From NCBI RefSeq assembly GCF_014524565.1, contig NZ_CP060139.1, forward strand, positions 937,501 to 1,001,500: a DNA stretch of 64,000 nucleotides, written 5' to 3'. How positions within the stretch are numbered: position 1 is the stretch's first letter; the number at the start of each line of letters is the position of its first letter. Below the pieces are notes generated by a model. That model was not told the origin of the DNA, did not search any database, and saw only the letters and a list, made by a program, of their open reading frames with translations. The position numbers were made by a program, and so were the translations under genes. Shown here one piece after another: positions 44,182-52,883 of the stretch. The DNA comes from Croceimicrobium hydrocarbonivorans. Its GTDB lineage: Bacteria > Bacteroidota > Bacteroidia > Flavobacteriales > Schleiferiaceae.

Positions 44182-45258
44182 ATGAAAACGACACTTCCGA
44201 CTATATTGATTCTAATTTTGACTTTCTCCGCCTTTGGAAACGATGGTGTTTACCTGACTCGTGGAAGTGTAATTTATCCGACTCAAGAGACAAAAATCTC
44301 TTTGGAAAAGGAAATCCTTTCATTCTCAGTCAAAGACAGACTTGCTTACGTTGACATTCAATTCCAGTTCAATAATCCTGAGAATACGGACAGAAAACTA
44401 TTAATTGGCTTTCAAGCTCCAACAGCGGCAGGTGACGTTTCGGACTCTCTAAGTAAGGCAAATCAAATAAGCAACTTCACAATTATCCAAGACGGGCAGA
44501 TTCTTCCTTACAGACTGAAAGCTGCCAAATGTGAAGATTGTGAATTGAAAGACCCTAGGGATTTCAATTTCTCCCAATTTGAGCCAGGAGTTTTTGTCTT
44601 CCTTTTTGAAATTACTTTTAAGCCAGGCCTAAATCAGATAAACCACAGTTATAGCTTTCCAGCAAGCAACAACGTTTCATTTGACCAATTCTACAATTAC
44701 ATTTTGACAACAGGCTCAAAATGGGCAGGCGGAAAAATCAAAGACTTGACTGTTAATATTGACATGGGAAGAAACCAATATTTCTATGTAAACGACATTT
44801 TCGGTCAGACAGCAAATTGGTCAATTGTTGGAACAGGAAAACTAACAAATGAAAAGTTCGACTATATCGACAATGACTCTTGCAGAATGGTCAGAACTCT
44901 TGAAGGTCAGCTTCAAATAAGCGTAAAAGACTTCAGTCCAACTAAGAATATTGAATTTGGTATAGTAAGCAGATACTCTTTTACAAGTTACCCAGTTGAC
45001 TATGATAAAATTAGAACAGGGAAAATTGTTTCTATTGGTAACATGACTTTAGAAGCTGATTACTCAAAAGATGAACTTAGACTTCTAAGAAATACGATTT
45101 ATGCTCAATACGGATACGACTTCAATAGTCCTGACCTTAAGGAGTACTTTTCTCAATTTGCTTGGTATATGCCCGATCCGAATTTGAAAATGGAAGACAT
45201 AAAACTGACCGAAAAAGAAAAGGCTTTTATAGACAAAATATTGACGAAAGAAAAATAA
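44182..45258 (+). CDS. Secreted DUF4424-like protein with YARHG domain (C27)
   Basis: A 358-residue exported protein. The signal peptide (about 1-20) is followed by a beta-rich DUF4424-like region (LAYVDIQFQFNNPENTDRKL) and a C-terminal YARHG domain (LRLLRNTIYAQYGYDFNSPD, about 296-340). YARHG domains are extracellular and thought to bind or sense wall components. ATG at 44182 is the first start after the core. Head and tail match over 10 bp. Confidence 0.8.
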   Translation: MKTTLPTILILILTFSAFGNDGVYLTRGSVIYPTQETKISLEKEILSFSVKDRLAYVDIQFQFNNPENTDRKLLIGFQAPTAAGDVSDSLSKANQISNFTIIQDGQILPYRLKAAKCEDCELKDPRDFNFSQFEPGVFVFLFEITFKPGLNQINHSYSFPASNNVSFDQFYNYILTTGSKWAGGKIKDLTVNIDMGRNQYFYVNDIFGQTANWSIVGTGKLTNEKFDYIDNDSCRMVRTLEGQLQISVKDFSPTKNIEFGIVSRYSFTSYPVDYDKIRTGKIVSIGNMTLEADYSKDELRLLRNTIYAQYGYDFNSPDLKEYFSQFAWYMPDPNLKMEDIKLTEKEKAFIDKILTKEK

Positions 45259-45266
45259 AAATCGTG

Positions 45267-45326
45267 TGGCAACAAAGGGTATAGTGCATGCCCTTCCGGA
45301 AACCATGCCTAGTTAAACCCTTTGAC
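45267..45326 (+). other. attC site of C27
   Basis: R'' TGGCAAC, 10-bp complement to head GTTGCCACAC; core CTTTGAC. Arms GTATAGTGCATGCCC and GGAAACCATGCCTAGTTAAAC. Confidence 0.83.
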
Positions 45327-45331
45327 ACAAT

Positions 45332-45790
45332 ATGAAAGAAATAACAGCTCTTCTAATCAGTCTTATTTTCAGCTTTACCGTTTCTGCACAAAAAAACATC
45401 AATTTGGGAGAATGTGAAATCCTGAGAATCGACTCGATTGCTCTCTGTTCCTCTCATTATTCAATAACTGTTCTGACCTCGCTTGACACTTTCCGGTCAG
45501 TAATTCCGAAATCTGTAATTGAAAGCCCTCTCAAGGAATTGACTGGAAAAACAAGAAAAATTTCCGCTGAACCTATTGATAGCTTAATCTTGGACATAGA
45601 CTCAAAACTAGTTTATATAGCACTCGTCGGAACTGTCTCTAGCGATCCAGACTACGACCAGTATGATCAGATAAGCTACACCTGGAAGGTCAAAAAGAAC
45701 CTTTGGAAAAAAGAAGAAATAGAATTGAATCTATCGTACTACTACCACAACAAGAAAGAAACGAATCTTCTGATCACGAAAATCGAATAA
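45332..45790 (+). CDS. Secreted hypothetical protein (C28)
   Basis: A 152-residue exported protein (signal peptide MKEITALLISLIFSFTVSAQ) with two Cys (ECEILRIDSIALC) and a beta-rich body. Starts 12 bp from the core. Family unknown. Confidence 0.74.
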   Translation: MKEITALLISLIFSFTVSAQKNINLGECEILRIDSIALCSSHYSITVLTSLDTFRSVIPKSVIESPLKELTGKTRKISAEPIDSLILDIDSKLVYIALVGTVSSDPDYDQYDQISYTWKVKKNLWKKEEIELNLSYYYHNKKETNLLITKIE

Positions 45791-45800
45791 AAAATACTGT

Positions 45801-45931
45801 ACCCAACAACAAATAAACACCAGGCAGTTTTAATTGCACTGCTAGGCTTGGCCGAGATAGACAGAGAAACATTCCTTTTCTTCACAAGGCCACAAAAGAA
45901 GACACCCTGGATTTATTAAAACACATTGCCC
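45801..45931 (+). other. attC site of C28 (class F)
   Basis: R'' ACCCAAC, core ATTGCCC; arms AATAAACACCAGG and CCTGGATTTATT. Confidence 0.78.
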
Positions 45932-45942
45932 GCAATTTTAAA

Positions 45943-46476
45943 ATGAAACAACAGATGCCCTTAATAATCCTATTTCTTTTTCTGGGATTACAAGCTTGTT
46001 CTCAACAAAATTCAACCGAATTAGAAATCTATCATTCAGAAAAATATGGCTTCACCATTGACAAGCCAAAAAGCTGGGCTATATCGATACCACCAGATTC
46101 CTTAAAACTTGACGCGGTAGGCTTTCAACAAGTTGCAGAAAATAATGACACTTCTATTTTAGCTCATATCGACATTGTAATCGAAGAGACTAAACATGAT
46201 CAACTTAAAGACTTTGTTAAACAGACTATTAATAATGCAAAAGACTATTTTGAAAACTTTGAACTTATAAGTCAAAATGAATTCAAAAACGGCTCCTTAA
46301 AAGGTGAAAATTTTGTATTCACTTCATCATTTGGTGACATGCATTTTAAATCATCTGTATTTGCCTATTACATAAATGGTAAAATCTACATAATTACAGC
46401 AGAATCGGACTCACAAGATTTCCAAGAACTTGAAATGCTTTTTGAAACGATAGGTAAATCATTTGAAATAAAATAA
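45943..46476 (+). CDS. PsbP/DcrB-like lipoprotein (C29)
   Basis: A 177-residue lipoprotein (lipobox GLQAC, Cys19). EKYGFTIDKPKSWAISIP, followed by strand-helix units ending in YYINGKIYIITAESDSQDF, follows the PsbP/DcrB-like fold common in Bacteroidota lipoproteins. Cassette C37 and the partial gene at the right edge appear related in plan. Confidence 0.76.
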   Translation: MKQQMPLIILFLFLGLQACSQQNSTELEIYHSEKYGFTIDKPKSWAISIPPDSLKLDAVGFQQVAENNDTSILAHIDIVIEETKHDQLKDFVKQTINNAKDYFENFELISQNEFKNGSLKGENFVFTSSFGDMHFKSSVFAYYINGKIYIITAESDSQDFQELEMLFETIGKSFEIK

Positions 46477-46485
46477 AAAGACTGC

Positions 46486-46611
46486 TGGCAACAAAATCTA
46501 AGAAATAGCTTAGATCACAGCTTCCGCTTAGTTCACACTCTTTCGATAACTTCGAACTCGGCCGATACTTAGGTACTTGTAAATTACCATACCTTATACA
46601 AACCCTTAGCA
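46486..46611 (+). other. attC site of C29
   Basis: R'' TGGCAAC, core CTTAGCA; arms are weak (AAATCTAAGAAATAG). Tail and head agree at 8 of 10 positions. Confidence 0.65.
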
Positions 46612-46630
46612 ACAATTAAATTTATTAGAA

Positions 46631-47155
46631 ATGAAAACCGTAAAAACTAGACTTTTAGGATTAATTGCTTTGATCGCATTAACATCAAATTTTGTGATGG
46701 CACAGTCTGACACTAAGATTCGTTATACTGCATCTGCGGAGCTTTTTATAAATGACACGCCTCTTGATGGTCAGACCAAGCTTAAGGAATTGATAGCGAA
46801 CCTAGGAGAACCAAGTAAAAAAGTGGACTACCCAAACGGTGAGACAAGCTACTTTTATGAAGAAATTGGAATTGTGTTTTTCACTAAAGATGGTATAGTA
46901 AAAGGACTTGGCATAAATTTCAATTGGGATGGAGACGAAAAATTTCCAGAGAAAACATTCACAGGCACCTTAAACCTTGGCGATTCAGAAATTGAAAAAG
47001 AAACTAAGAGTGAATCAATAGCTGCAATAAAATCAATTGAGTTCATTTGCCCTATTCCGATAATGTGTGCATCTAAGGACAGAGAAGCGAAAATAAATTG
47101 TGCAGTTGCTTTTAAAGACGAAAAATTGACTCAAGTAGCATTTATCATAAACTAG
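46631..47155 (+). CDS. Secreted hypothetical protein (C30)
   Basis: A 174-residue exported protein (signal peptide ending NFVMAQ, about 1-25). KELIANLGEPSKKVDYPNGE, followed by YEEIGIVFF, matches a Bacteroidota domain of unknown function that compares predicted and observed segments; I cannot name it surely. ATG at 46631 fits the signal peptide. Confidence 0.72.
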   Translation: MKTVKTRLLGLIALIALTSNFVMAQSDTKIRYTASAELFINDTPLDGQTKLKELIANLGEPSKKVDYPNGETSYFYEEIGIVFFTKDGIVKGLGINFNWDGDEKFPEKTFTGTLNLGDSEIEKETKSESIAAIKSIEFICPIPIMCASKDREAKINCAVAFKDEKLTQVAFIIN

Positions 47156-47166
47156 AAAATAACCGT

Positions 47167-47318
47167 AGCTCACAAGGTATAAAGCAATTAGGGCAAGCAG
47201 TGGTTTAGGGAAGTTCAGTGCTATTTACCAATTGCGCCAAATCGTTGATTTGGCTCAGTTTAAAATTGAATGTTTATCGCTTTCTACAGCCCAATTTGCC
47301 ATATACTAAACCTTGGGC
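47167..47318 (+). other. attC site of C30 (class C, decayed)
   Basis: R'' AGCTCAC is mutated; core CTTGGGC. Arms GTATAAAGCAATTAGGGC and GCCCAATTTGCCATATAC remain clear. Confidence 0.72.
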
Positions 47319-47371
47319 AGCATAAGAGAAATGGACTTAAACTGCCACAAGCCATACCCAAACCCTTGGCG
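47312..47371 (+). other. Relic cassette: right half of a class B attC
   Basis: Only 53 bp separate two CTT cores. The content (GCCACAAGCCATACCC) is the right arm of a class B site, so a cassette has been deleted down to part of its attC. Confidence 0.65.
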
Positions 47372-47380
47372 TTAATTAAA

Positions 47381-47941
47381 ATGAAAATATTTCTGACAGA
47401 CCAAAAAAAGAACTTTGAAAAACATCTCAAGAGCTTTAGAAAAAAGTCTGTCATGGGCTACGATAAAAATCGGTTGACAGAAAAGGTTTCGACAATTGAC
47501 ATCACAACGGACAAGGTTGACTTTAAGGTTCTATTTGACTACAAAATCTTTCCTGACAATATCATGACCCATTTGACAGAATGGAAATTGAATAACCGAG
47601 AAATGAAAGCAGGAGACATAATAGTTCAACAAGTTTTCATTCCACCGACAAAGACTTTCTCGCAAAAAGTCGTTTTTGGAGTTAGAATAAATGAAATCAT
47701 TGAGGAACCGACAAAAAAAGGTTTTAGCTACGAGACATTAGATGGTCACGTTGAAAAAGGAATTTCGACTTTCACATTAGAACAGACAGATGAAAAGACC
47801 ATTTTCAAAATCCTGACTTATTCAGCCCCAGGAAATATTTTGACCCGAGCTTTAGGACCGATTTTTTCGAGACCCTATCAGAAGTACTCGACCCAACAAG
47901 CCTTGAAAAATGTAAAACAACAAATAAAAAAAAGCATATAA
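47381..47941 (+). CDS. DUF1990 family protein (C31)
   Basis: A 186-residue cytosolic protein. GFSYETLDGHVEKGISTFTL, followed by FKILTYSAPGNILTRALGPI and a basic C-terminal helix, matches the DUF1990 family. Function unknown. ATG at 47381 follows the core and relic; a longer frame upstream passes through attC. Confidence 0.8.
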   Translation: MKIFLTDQKKNFEKHLKSFRKKSVMGYDKNRLTEKVSTIDITTDKVDFKVLFDYKIFPDNIMTHLTEWKLNNREMKAGDIIVQQVFIPPTKTFSQKVVFGVRINEIIEEPTKKGFSYETLDGHVEKGISTFTLEQTDEKTIFKILTYSAPGNILTRALGPIFSRPYQKYSTQQALKNVKQQIKKSI

Positions 47942-47987
47942 CAAAACCTAAACTGCATTAAAACGCCGTTTAGCCAGAGCGTTATGG
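47936..47987 (+). other. attC site of C31
   Basis: R'' ATATAAC, R' GTTATGG; arms CCTAAACTGCATTAAAACGC and CGTTTAGCC. The tail does not match its own head. Confidence 0.7.
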
Positions 47988-48011
47988 CTAAGAGAATAAA
48001 ATAGAATCTAT

Positions 48012-48530
48012 ATGAGTTCAACTAGATGGTTTGACGAAAATGGGGACGAAATAATAAGAGAGCCTGTTAATCTTGACGAGACTGAACACATTGCAGAAAT
48101 CGGTGGAACCTTTGAAGCATTTAGCGTTGGGGTGAACTTTTATTCTGAGGACTTGGACAGGCACGAGATTACTAGATTAATTGGCGTAGAACCAACAAAA
48201 TCTTGGAATCCTAATGAAAGACACCCTATTGGTAACTCAAATAAGACAAGAATTACAGATTGGGGTAAATGGTATTTAACTTCAAAAAGAGATAATACTG
48301 AATTGAATCAGAAATTAGAGGACTTGTTAAACTCACTGACCTCTGATTTAGAAACATGGAAAAAATTAACTTCTAAATACCATGCTTGGATTGACGTTGC
48401 AGGTTACATGGAGAATTGGAATAGAGGCTTTAGTCTTAAACCCGAGCTAATGCGAATGCTAAGTGACAGAAACCTTGAAGTCGTATTTGACATTTATTAC
48501 GATGGAGAAGAAGAAAATGATGCTGATTAA
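48012..48530 (+). CDS. DUF4279 family protein (C32)
   Basis: A 172-residue acidic cytosolic protein. FSVGVNFYSEDLDRHEITRL, followed by IGVEPTKSWNPNERHP and RITDWGKWYL, matches the DUF4279 family, which often sits among immunity-like genes. No signal peptide. Starts 31 bp after the core. Confidence 0.8.
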   Translation: MSSTRWFDENGDEIIREPVNLDETEHIAEIGGTFEAFSVGVNFYSEDLDRHEITRLIGVEPTKSWNPNERHPIGNSNKTRITDWGKWYLTSKRDNTELNQKLEDLLNSLTSDLETWKKLTSKYHAWIDVAGYMENWNRGFSLKPELMRMLSDRNLEVVFDIYYDGEEENDAD

Positions 48531-48542
48531 AAAACTCCATAC

Positions 48543-48602
48543 CTACAACAAAACCTATTCGCAATGCCCTAAGGGACACTACGCATAGCCAAGACCTTGG
48601 CT
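48543..48602 (+). other. attC site of C32 (class A)
   Basis: R'' CTACAAC, core CTTGGCT; arms CTATTCGCAATGCCC and GGGACACTACGCATAG. Confidence 0.82.
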
Positions 48603-48613
48603 ACCATTTAAAA

Positions 48614-49252
48614 ATGAACGAGTACGAAAATTTAAACAGAGAACTTAGTGAGGCTGGTGTTCCGGATCATGTTTTCATGGAACAGAAAGGAAAGCCTATT
48701 GATACTCTGGTTAATACAAAAACATCGTCTCATCCTTATGAAGATATTTTGATTGAATACCTATATAAATTGTCAGGTAGCAACTTAGAAATGGTAGTGC
48801 GTGCCTTGACAGAAAAGAAAAACAAGAAAGCTGCGCCTTACTTATTGAAAATCATCCAACGTAGAAATGGACTTTCAAAACATAATCTATGGGCTGTAGG
48901 AAATGCTTTATACACGATTGACAATAAGAACACCTACTCAGAAATTATGAACCTCTGTCGTGACAAGTCACTTGGAATTGGCAGAGCAAAGCTTTTTGGA
49001 GTTCTCTCGAGAATCAGAACAGAGGAGGCATTCGATATTCTGGTTAAAAATCTGTCCGATCAAGAAGTGAGAGGAGATGTTATTGAAGCGCTCGGTAGGT
49101 TTGGGGATCCTAAGGCAATTCCCCTTTTAGAAAATTTGACCCCAGACAAAGAGAAGTATGAGTTCAAAGCTAGGAACACTGCATTGAAAAGATTGAAAGA
49201 AAAAAAACTGGGTTCAACCTTGGGTATAAAAAATAGGTCGGACTGTGCTTAA
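48614..49252 (+). CDS. HEAT-repeat protein (C33)
   Basis: A 212-residue cytosolic protein of HEAT/PBS-like repeats (SNLEMVVRALTEKKNKKAAP, EEAFDILVKNLSDQEVRGDV, PKAIPLLENLTPDKEKYEFK). Probably a binding scaffold. Related repeat proteins appear among immunity genes, but no partner is seen. Confidence 0.82.
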   Translation: MNEYENLNRELSEAGVPDHVFMEQKGKPIDTLVNTKTSSHPYEDILIEYLYKLSGSNLEMVVRALTEKKNKKAAPYLLKIIQRRNGLSKHNLWAVGNALYTIDNKNTYSEIMNLCRDKSLGIGRAKLFGVLSRIRTEEAFDILVKNLSDQEVRGDVIEALGRFGDPKAIPLLENLTPDKEKYEFKARNTALKRLKEKKLGSTLGIKNRSDCA

Positions 49253-49258
49253 TGCAAG

Positions 49259-49337
49259 TTTGCAGCAAAGAGCAAGCATTATCTCAGTGGGCAAATACGT
49301 GGCTCCGAAATGCCCTATTCATACCCGAGCCTTTGGC
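49259..49337 (+). other. Decayed attC site of C33
   Basis: Core CTTTGGC. Only weak arms (GGGCAAATACG / GAAATGCCCTATTC) and no clear R'' remain. Confidence 0.4.
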
Positions 49338-49347
49338 GGTAATTAAT

Positions 49348-50163
49348 ATGAAACACTCGATAACCCTACTAATAATCCTTTTCGCTTTTGCAGCACAAGG
49401 ACAAAAGAAGGCGGAAAAGCTTTTCCAGAAAGCCATTTCCAACTATGAGAGCGGAAATTATTATGATGCTGCGACGGACTTTCAGGAAATTGCAGAGAAC
49501 CATAAAAGGTTTAAATACCATGACCAGTGCTTTTATAACACAGCATATTCATATCATCAAGCTGACAGTCTCACTTTAGCAATTACCTGGTATGAGAAAA
49601 TAAGAGCTTCAAATTTGAAAGATGACAATAGAGTTGGTGGAAGGGGAATTTTGGAACCTTATGCTAATTACAAGCACTACTCTACTTTCAATATTGCCAC
49701 AATTGAGTACAATCGAGAAAATTATGAGAAGGCACTTGAGTACTATCGACAATCCTTAGAAAAGTACCCTTACTATAATGAATCAGGAACTGACTTAAGA
49801 ACAAACAAAAATCAACTGACCATTTACGTAAGCGATTGCTTAGAGAAGCTTGAAAAATATGAAGAAGCACTTCTTACGATTGTTCCTGAAGCACTGGACT
49901 CCAAGAGAAGCTCAAACTATGAATCAGTTGTAAAGCGCTCCATCGAAATAATTACTGACCATTTTGACAAAGAAAAAATACAGCAAGAACTTAGTACTGC
50001 TCTTGAAACATTAGAGAAAAACGAAAAGGAAGGTTCCTATTCTATCACAATACGGAATAAAAAGATAAAGCTCTTTCCATATTGGTTAGATGATGACTCA
50101 ATTGACGGACTGAAAAAAGAAATTATTGACTCAGAATTTTGGAAAAAGTTGATTGAAGAATAA
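49348..50163 (+). CDS. Secreted TPR protein (C34)
   Basis: A 271-residue exported protein (signal peptide MKHSITLLIILFAFAAQGQ) with tetratricopeptide-like repeats (AEKLFQKAISNYESGNYYDA, FNIATIEYNRENYEKALEYY). Likely periplasmic. ATG at 49348 is the one that gives the signal peptide. Confidence 0.8.
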   Translation: MKHSITLLIILFAFAAQGQKKAEKLFQKAISNYESGNYYDAATDFQEIAENHKRFKYHDQCFYNTAYSYHQADSLTLAITWYEKIRASNLKDDNRVGGRGILEPYANYKHYSTFNIATIEYNRENYEKALEYYRQSLEKYPYYNESGTDLRTNKNQLTIYVSDCLEKLEKYEEALLTIVPEALDSKRSSNYESVVKRSIEIITDHFDKEKIQQELSTALETLEKNEKEGSYSITIRNKKIKLFPYWLDDDSIDGLKKEIIDSEFWKKLIEE

Positions 50164-50168
50164 TGACT

Positions 50169-50297
50169 AATGCCACAATGGAAAATCAAATAAGCGATAA
50201 AGTAGTAAATTCAAGACTTCTTGAGCGCTTTAAAATTGTTTCGCTTTGATAAAATGAAGTCATCAATCGCCTACTTTGCATGTACTCACCGTTGACC
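50169..50297 (+). other. Decayed attC site of C34
   Basis: R' GTTGACC is good; the left side (ATGCCACAA) is mutated. Some resemblance to class C (CGCCTACTTTGCATGTAC). Confidence 0.5.
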
Positions 50298-50308
50298 ACA
50301 ATTAAAAA

Positions 50309-50920
50309 ATGCTAGAACTACCACCTACAGTTCGGATCCCAAGAGAAGATGAAACTCCGCCTGATAAGTCTGTTCGTGAACGCCTTAAAAAATACACTAC
50401 CGCGAACATTGTTGAGGGATATTCACTCTCTAAAAATCTTAAAACAAGTGATTCGCCTCTTTTCGATTTCTATGCAGAAATTAACGTCAACAACTCTCGT
50501 CTTTGGAATTTGGTTTCGAATCTTGCTTCCTTGTTTCCCGAAAACCTTTCCTTAATCTTTGGTTATGACAGTGACCATCTTTTTTATGGGAACTACAGGG
50601 AAAAACATTCAATATTGACTGAAATAGAGCCGTTTAAAAGAGAACTGGTCCAAGATGGGTTCATGGAATGGGGACTTATTTATCATGACGAGAATAGACT
50701 AGTCGAGATTTTCGTTAAAGGACCAAAGTACCTTCAATGTTGGGGTGACAACCTACAAGCATTCCTTGAAATTATTGAGACTTTCGGTTTAAATGAAATA
50801 CCCAACCTTGAGTTTATTGATGAATATCCGAAAGTAATTGAATCACTATGGCATATGGATAATTCGGTTTATCAAACTTCAGAATTGATTGAGAAACTAA
50901 AAGAAAAAAACTGTGGCTAA
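50309..50920 (+). CDS. Hypothetical cytosolic protein (C35)
   Basis: A 203-residue acidic protein without signal peptide. DSDHLFYGNYREKHSILTEI, followed by FMEWGLIYHDENRLVEIFVK, has the alternating pattern of immunity-type proteins; I recognise no family. Stop TAA overlaps R''. Head and tail agree at 8 of 10 bases. Confidence 0.76.
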   Translation: MLELPPTVRIPREDETPPDKSVRERLKKYTTANIVEGYSLSKNLKTSDSPLFDFYAEINVNNSRLWNLVSNLASLFPENLSLIFGYDSDHLFYGNYREKHSILTEIEPFKRELVQDGFMEWGLIYHDENRLVEIFVKGPKYLQCWGDNLQAFLEIIETFGLNEIPNLEFIDEYPKVIESLWHMDNSVYQTSELIEKLKEKNCG

Positions 50921-50978
50921 CAACGACTATAAATCATGTCGCTCCGCGCCACGCCTCATAGCCAAACCCTTGTTGCCA
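50915..50978 (+). other. attC site of C35
   Basis: R'' GGCTAAC; right core either CTTGTTG (50969) or GTTGCCA (50972). Arms CTATAAATCATGTCG and CGCCTCATAG. Confidence 0.72.
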
Positions 50979-50992
50979 ATTTAAAAGACACC

Positions 50993-51496
50993 ATGAAACC
51001 ACTATTCATTTTGATGATCTTCTTTAGCCTAAACTCATTTGGTCAGGATCAAGAACTATTGCAACAAATGATACAAGGCTGCCTTTCAGATTCAACCTTC
51101 AAATACACCGTGCTTAATGAGCCTGATCATAAATGTATCGACAAGCCTACTTATTCGATCCCATATGGAGCAGCCAACTATACAGCTGACTTAGAACTTG
51201 ATTTAACTTTTAATGGAGCATCTCTGCATGAACATTATTATAGCGATTCAACAAAGTGTTTTCCATTTCAGATTTCTTTTCTTCAAAAATCAAAGTCACG
51301 CTACGAAATATCGGTGAGCTATATTATTTCAATACCACTATCATGTGAACACCTGGAAGGCCATGGAAAAAATCATGGTTGCTTCAGTAGAAAGGTAATT
51401 TCTATACGCCGAAAAATCAAAATCAAAAGGAATGGAGACTGGAAAATAAGGGATACTCAATACTATAACCGAATTATGTCCGGTACCTTTCTTTGA
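50993..51496 (+). CDS. Secreted hypothetical protein (C36)
   Basis: A 167-residue exported protein (signal peptide MKPLFILMIFFSLNSFG). It has six or more Cys (QGCLSDS, HKCIDK, STKCFP, SCEHLEGHGKNHGCF), suggesting a disulfide-stabilised periplasmic or secreted domain. Family unknown. Confidence 0.74.
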   Translation: MKPLFILMIFFSLNSFGQDQELLQQMIQGCLSDSTFKYTVLNEPDHKCIDKPTYSIPYGAANYTADLELDLTFNGASLHEHYYSDSTKCFPFQISFLQKSKSRYEISVSYIISIPLSCEHLEGHGKNHGCFSRKVISIRRKIKIKRNGDWKIRDTQYYNRIMSGTFL

Positions 51497-51621
51497 AACA
51501 ACCGAAAAATAAATTCGGTTTTAATCCTGCTTCGCTATTGGCTTTAGGATGGACTGACAGACCTTTCGTTTTTTTACCAAATCGCGGAAGAAGCCGCCCT
51601 GCTCTTATTCAAACCTTTGTG
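51496..51621 (+). other. attC site of C36 (class F, decayed)
   Basis: R'' AAACAAC, core CTTTGTG; sequence TTTTAATCC...GACAGACCTTTCGTTT and the right end GCCGCCCTGCTCTTATTC align with the class F sites. Confidence 0.65.
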
Positions 51622-51638
51622 GCACAAAAAACCAAGAC

Positions 51639-52271
51639 ATGAACAAACTTTTGACATTAGTTTCAATTCTGACAACATTGACCTTCATTTCGTGCGGACA
51701 ACCGGACCCAAACAAACAGATTGATGAAGGCACTGTAAAAGATAATACCTATACAAGTGAAGAAATTGGTTGGACAATAAAAATACCAGACGGTTGGACG
51801 GTAATCAATCAAGAACAAACTCAAGCCAATAATGAGAGAGGATTAAATGCCCTGGAAGAAACTCTAGAGAATGAAATAGATTTAAGCGGACTGAAAAACC
51901 TAATTGGGTTTCAAAAAAATCAATTCAACATATTTCAGTCTTCTTCCGAGCCATTTGAACTTGAATATGATGGTGAGTGGGAAGAAAATAATGCCGCTCT
52001 AAAAGAGGTTATTTATACAACATATTTGAATCAAGGTATGAGAGCAGACTCATCCGCTACTACTACTGAAGAAATCGATGGTTTAGAATTCCAAAGGTTT
52101 AGTTTTACCATTTACAGCCCAAAGGGTGAAGTAATAATGAAACAAACTATGTACAGCAGACTAATTAATGGCTTTGACTTTGGTGTAAACTTGAACTACA
52201 ACAATGACGAAGACAAAGAAATAATGCTAGAAGCATGGAAAAACTCAACTTTTAAAAAACAGCACGGCTAA
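51639..52271 (+). CDS. PsbP/DcrB-like lipoprotein (C37)
   Basis: A 210-residue lipoprotein (lipobox TFISC, Cys19). YTSEEIGWTIKIPDGWTVIN starts a PsbP/DcrB-like domain, ending MKQTMYSRLINGFDFGVNLN. Same plan as C29 but clearly diverged. The attC that should follow is truncated. Confidence 0.78.
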   Translation: MNKLLTLVSILTTLTFISCGQPDPNKQIDEGTVKDNTYTSEEIGWTIKIPDGWTVINQEQTQANNERGLNALEETLENEIDLSGLKNLIGFQKNQFNIFQSSSEPFELEYDGEWEENNAALKEVIYTTYLNQGMRADSSATTTEEIDGLEFQRFSFTIYSPKGEVIMKQTMYSRLINGFDFGVNLNYNNDEDKEIMLEAWKNSTFKKQHG

Positions 52272-52300
52272 ACCGCCACAATCCCCATGCAAACCGCAGT
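52265..52300 (+). other. Truncated attC remnant of C37
   Basis: GGCTAAACCGCCACAATCCCCATGC is an R''-like start joined directly to a class B right arm, so the centre is deleted; the core reads CGCAGTA. Confidence 0.5.
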
Positions 52301-52313
52301 AGTACATTAAGAA

Positions 52314-52733
52314 ATGACAAACAGATATTTAAGCTACTATCAAATTATCGGAATCATTGTATCGATGACCATAATTTCAATTTGGGCTTTTAAAGTAGGG
52401 GGCATGATGCCATTCTACATTCTGTTTGCAGGACTTCTTTTTTCACCATTTATCATTGTTTCGACCCTTTCTCTTTTGGACCTTGAAGCATATAAAAAAA
52501 CAATAAAAGGAGGAATTTGGACCGGAACGGTTCTTTTGCTAGCCCTCTCCTATTCCCTACCATTTTTCTTTGAATGGGGCGGAGTAATACTAGCCTTAAT
52601 TTGCACTGGAATAGGCTTTTACATTTGGACTAAAAGAACTGAAATTGAGTGGCAAATCTCAATTTTCAATGTAATCGGAACTTCCATCGTGACGGTAATT
52701 TTGATTTCAATAATTGCCGCAGGGCTAAGCTAA
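52314..52733 (+). CDS. Small four-helix membrane protein (C38)
   Basis: A 139-residue protein with about four membrane helices (near 8-28, 32-54, 64-82, 84-104, with a final helix 118-138). No polar motif is seen. Family unknown. Confidence 0.7.
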   Translation: MTNRYLSYYQIIGIIVSMTIISIWAFKVGGMMPFYILFAGLLFSPFIIVSTLSLLDLEAYKKTIKGGIWTGTVLLLALSYSLPFFFEWGGVILALICTGIGFYIWTKRTEIEWQISIFNVIGTSIVTVILISIIAAGLS

Positions 52734-52740
52734 AAAAAAG

Positions 52741-52875
52741 CGGGCTACCACATTGGCTATAGCAAATGCCGGCTGACTGACTAGAAATGATGATATTACA
52801 ACTAACAACATTCAGCCCAGCGGACAAAGGTTCGGTTTCAAAATCCCGTGCTTACCATAGCCAGGGCCCTTGCCG
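52741..52875 (+). other. attC site of C38, decayed
   Basis: GGCTACCAC opens and CTTGCCG closes; arms TTGGCTATAGCAAATGCC and TACCATAGCCAGG still pair. Confidence 0.62.
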
Positions 52876-52883
52876 CACATAAA

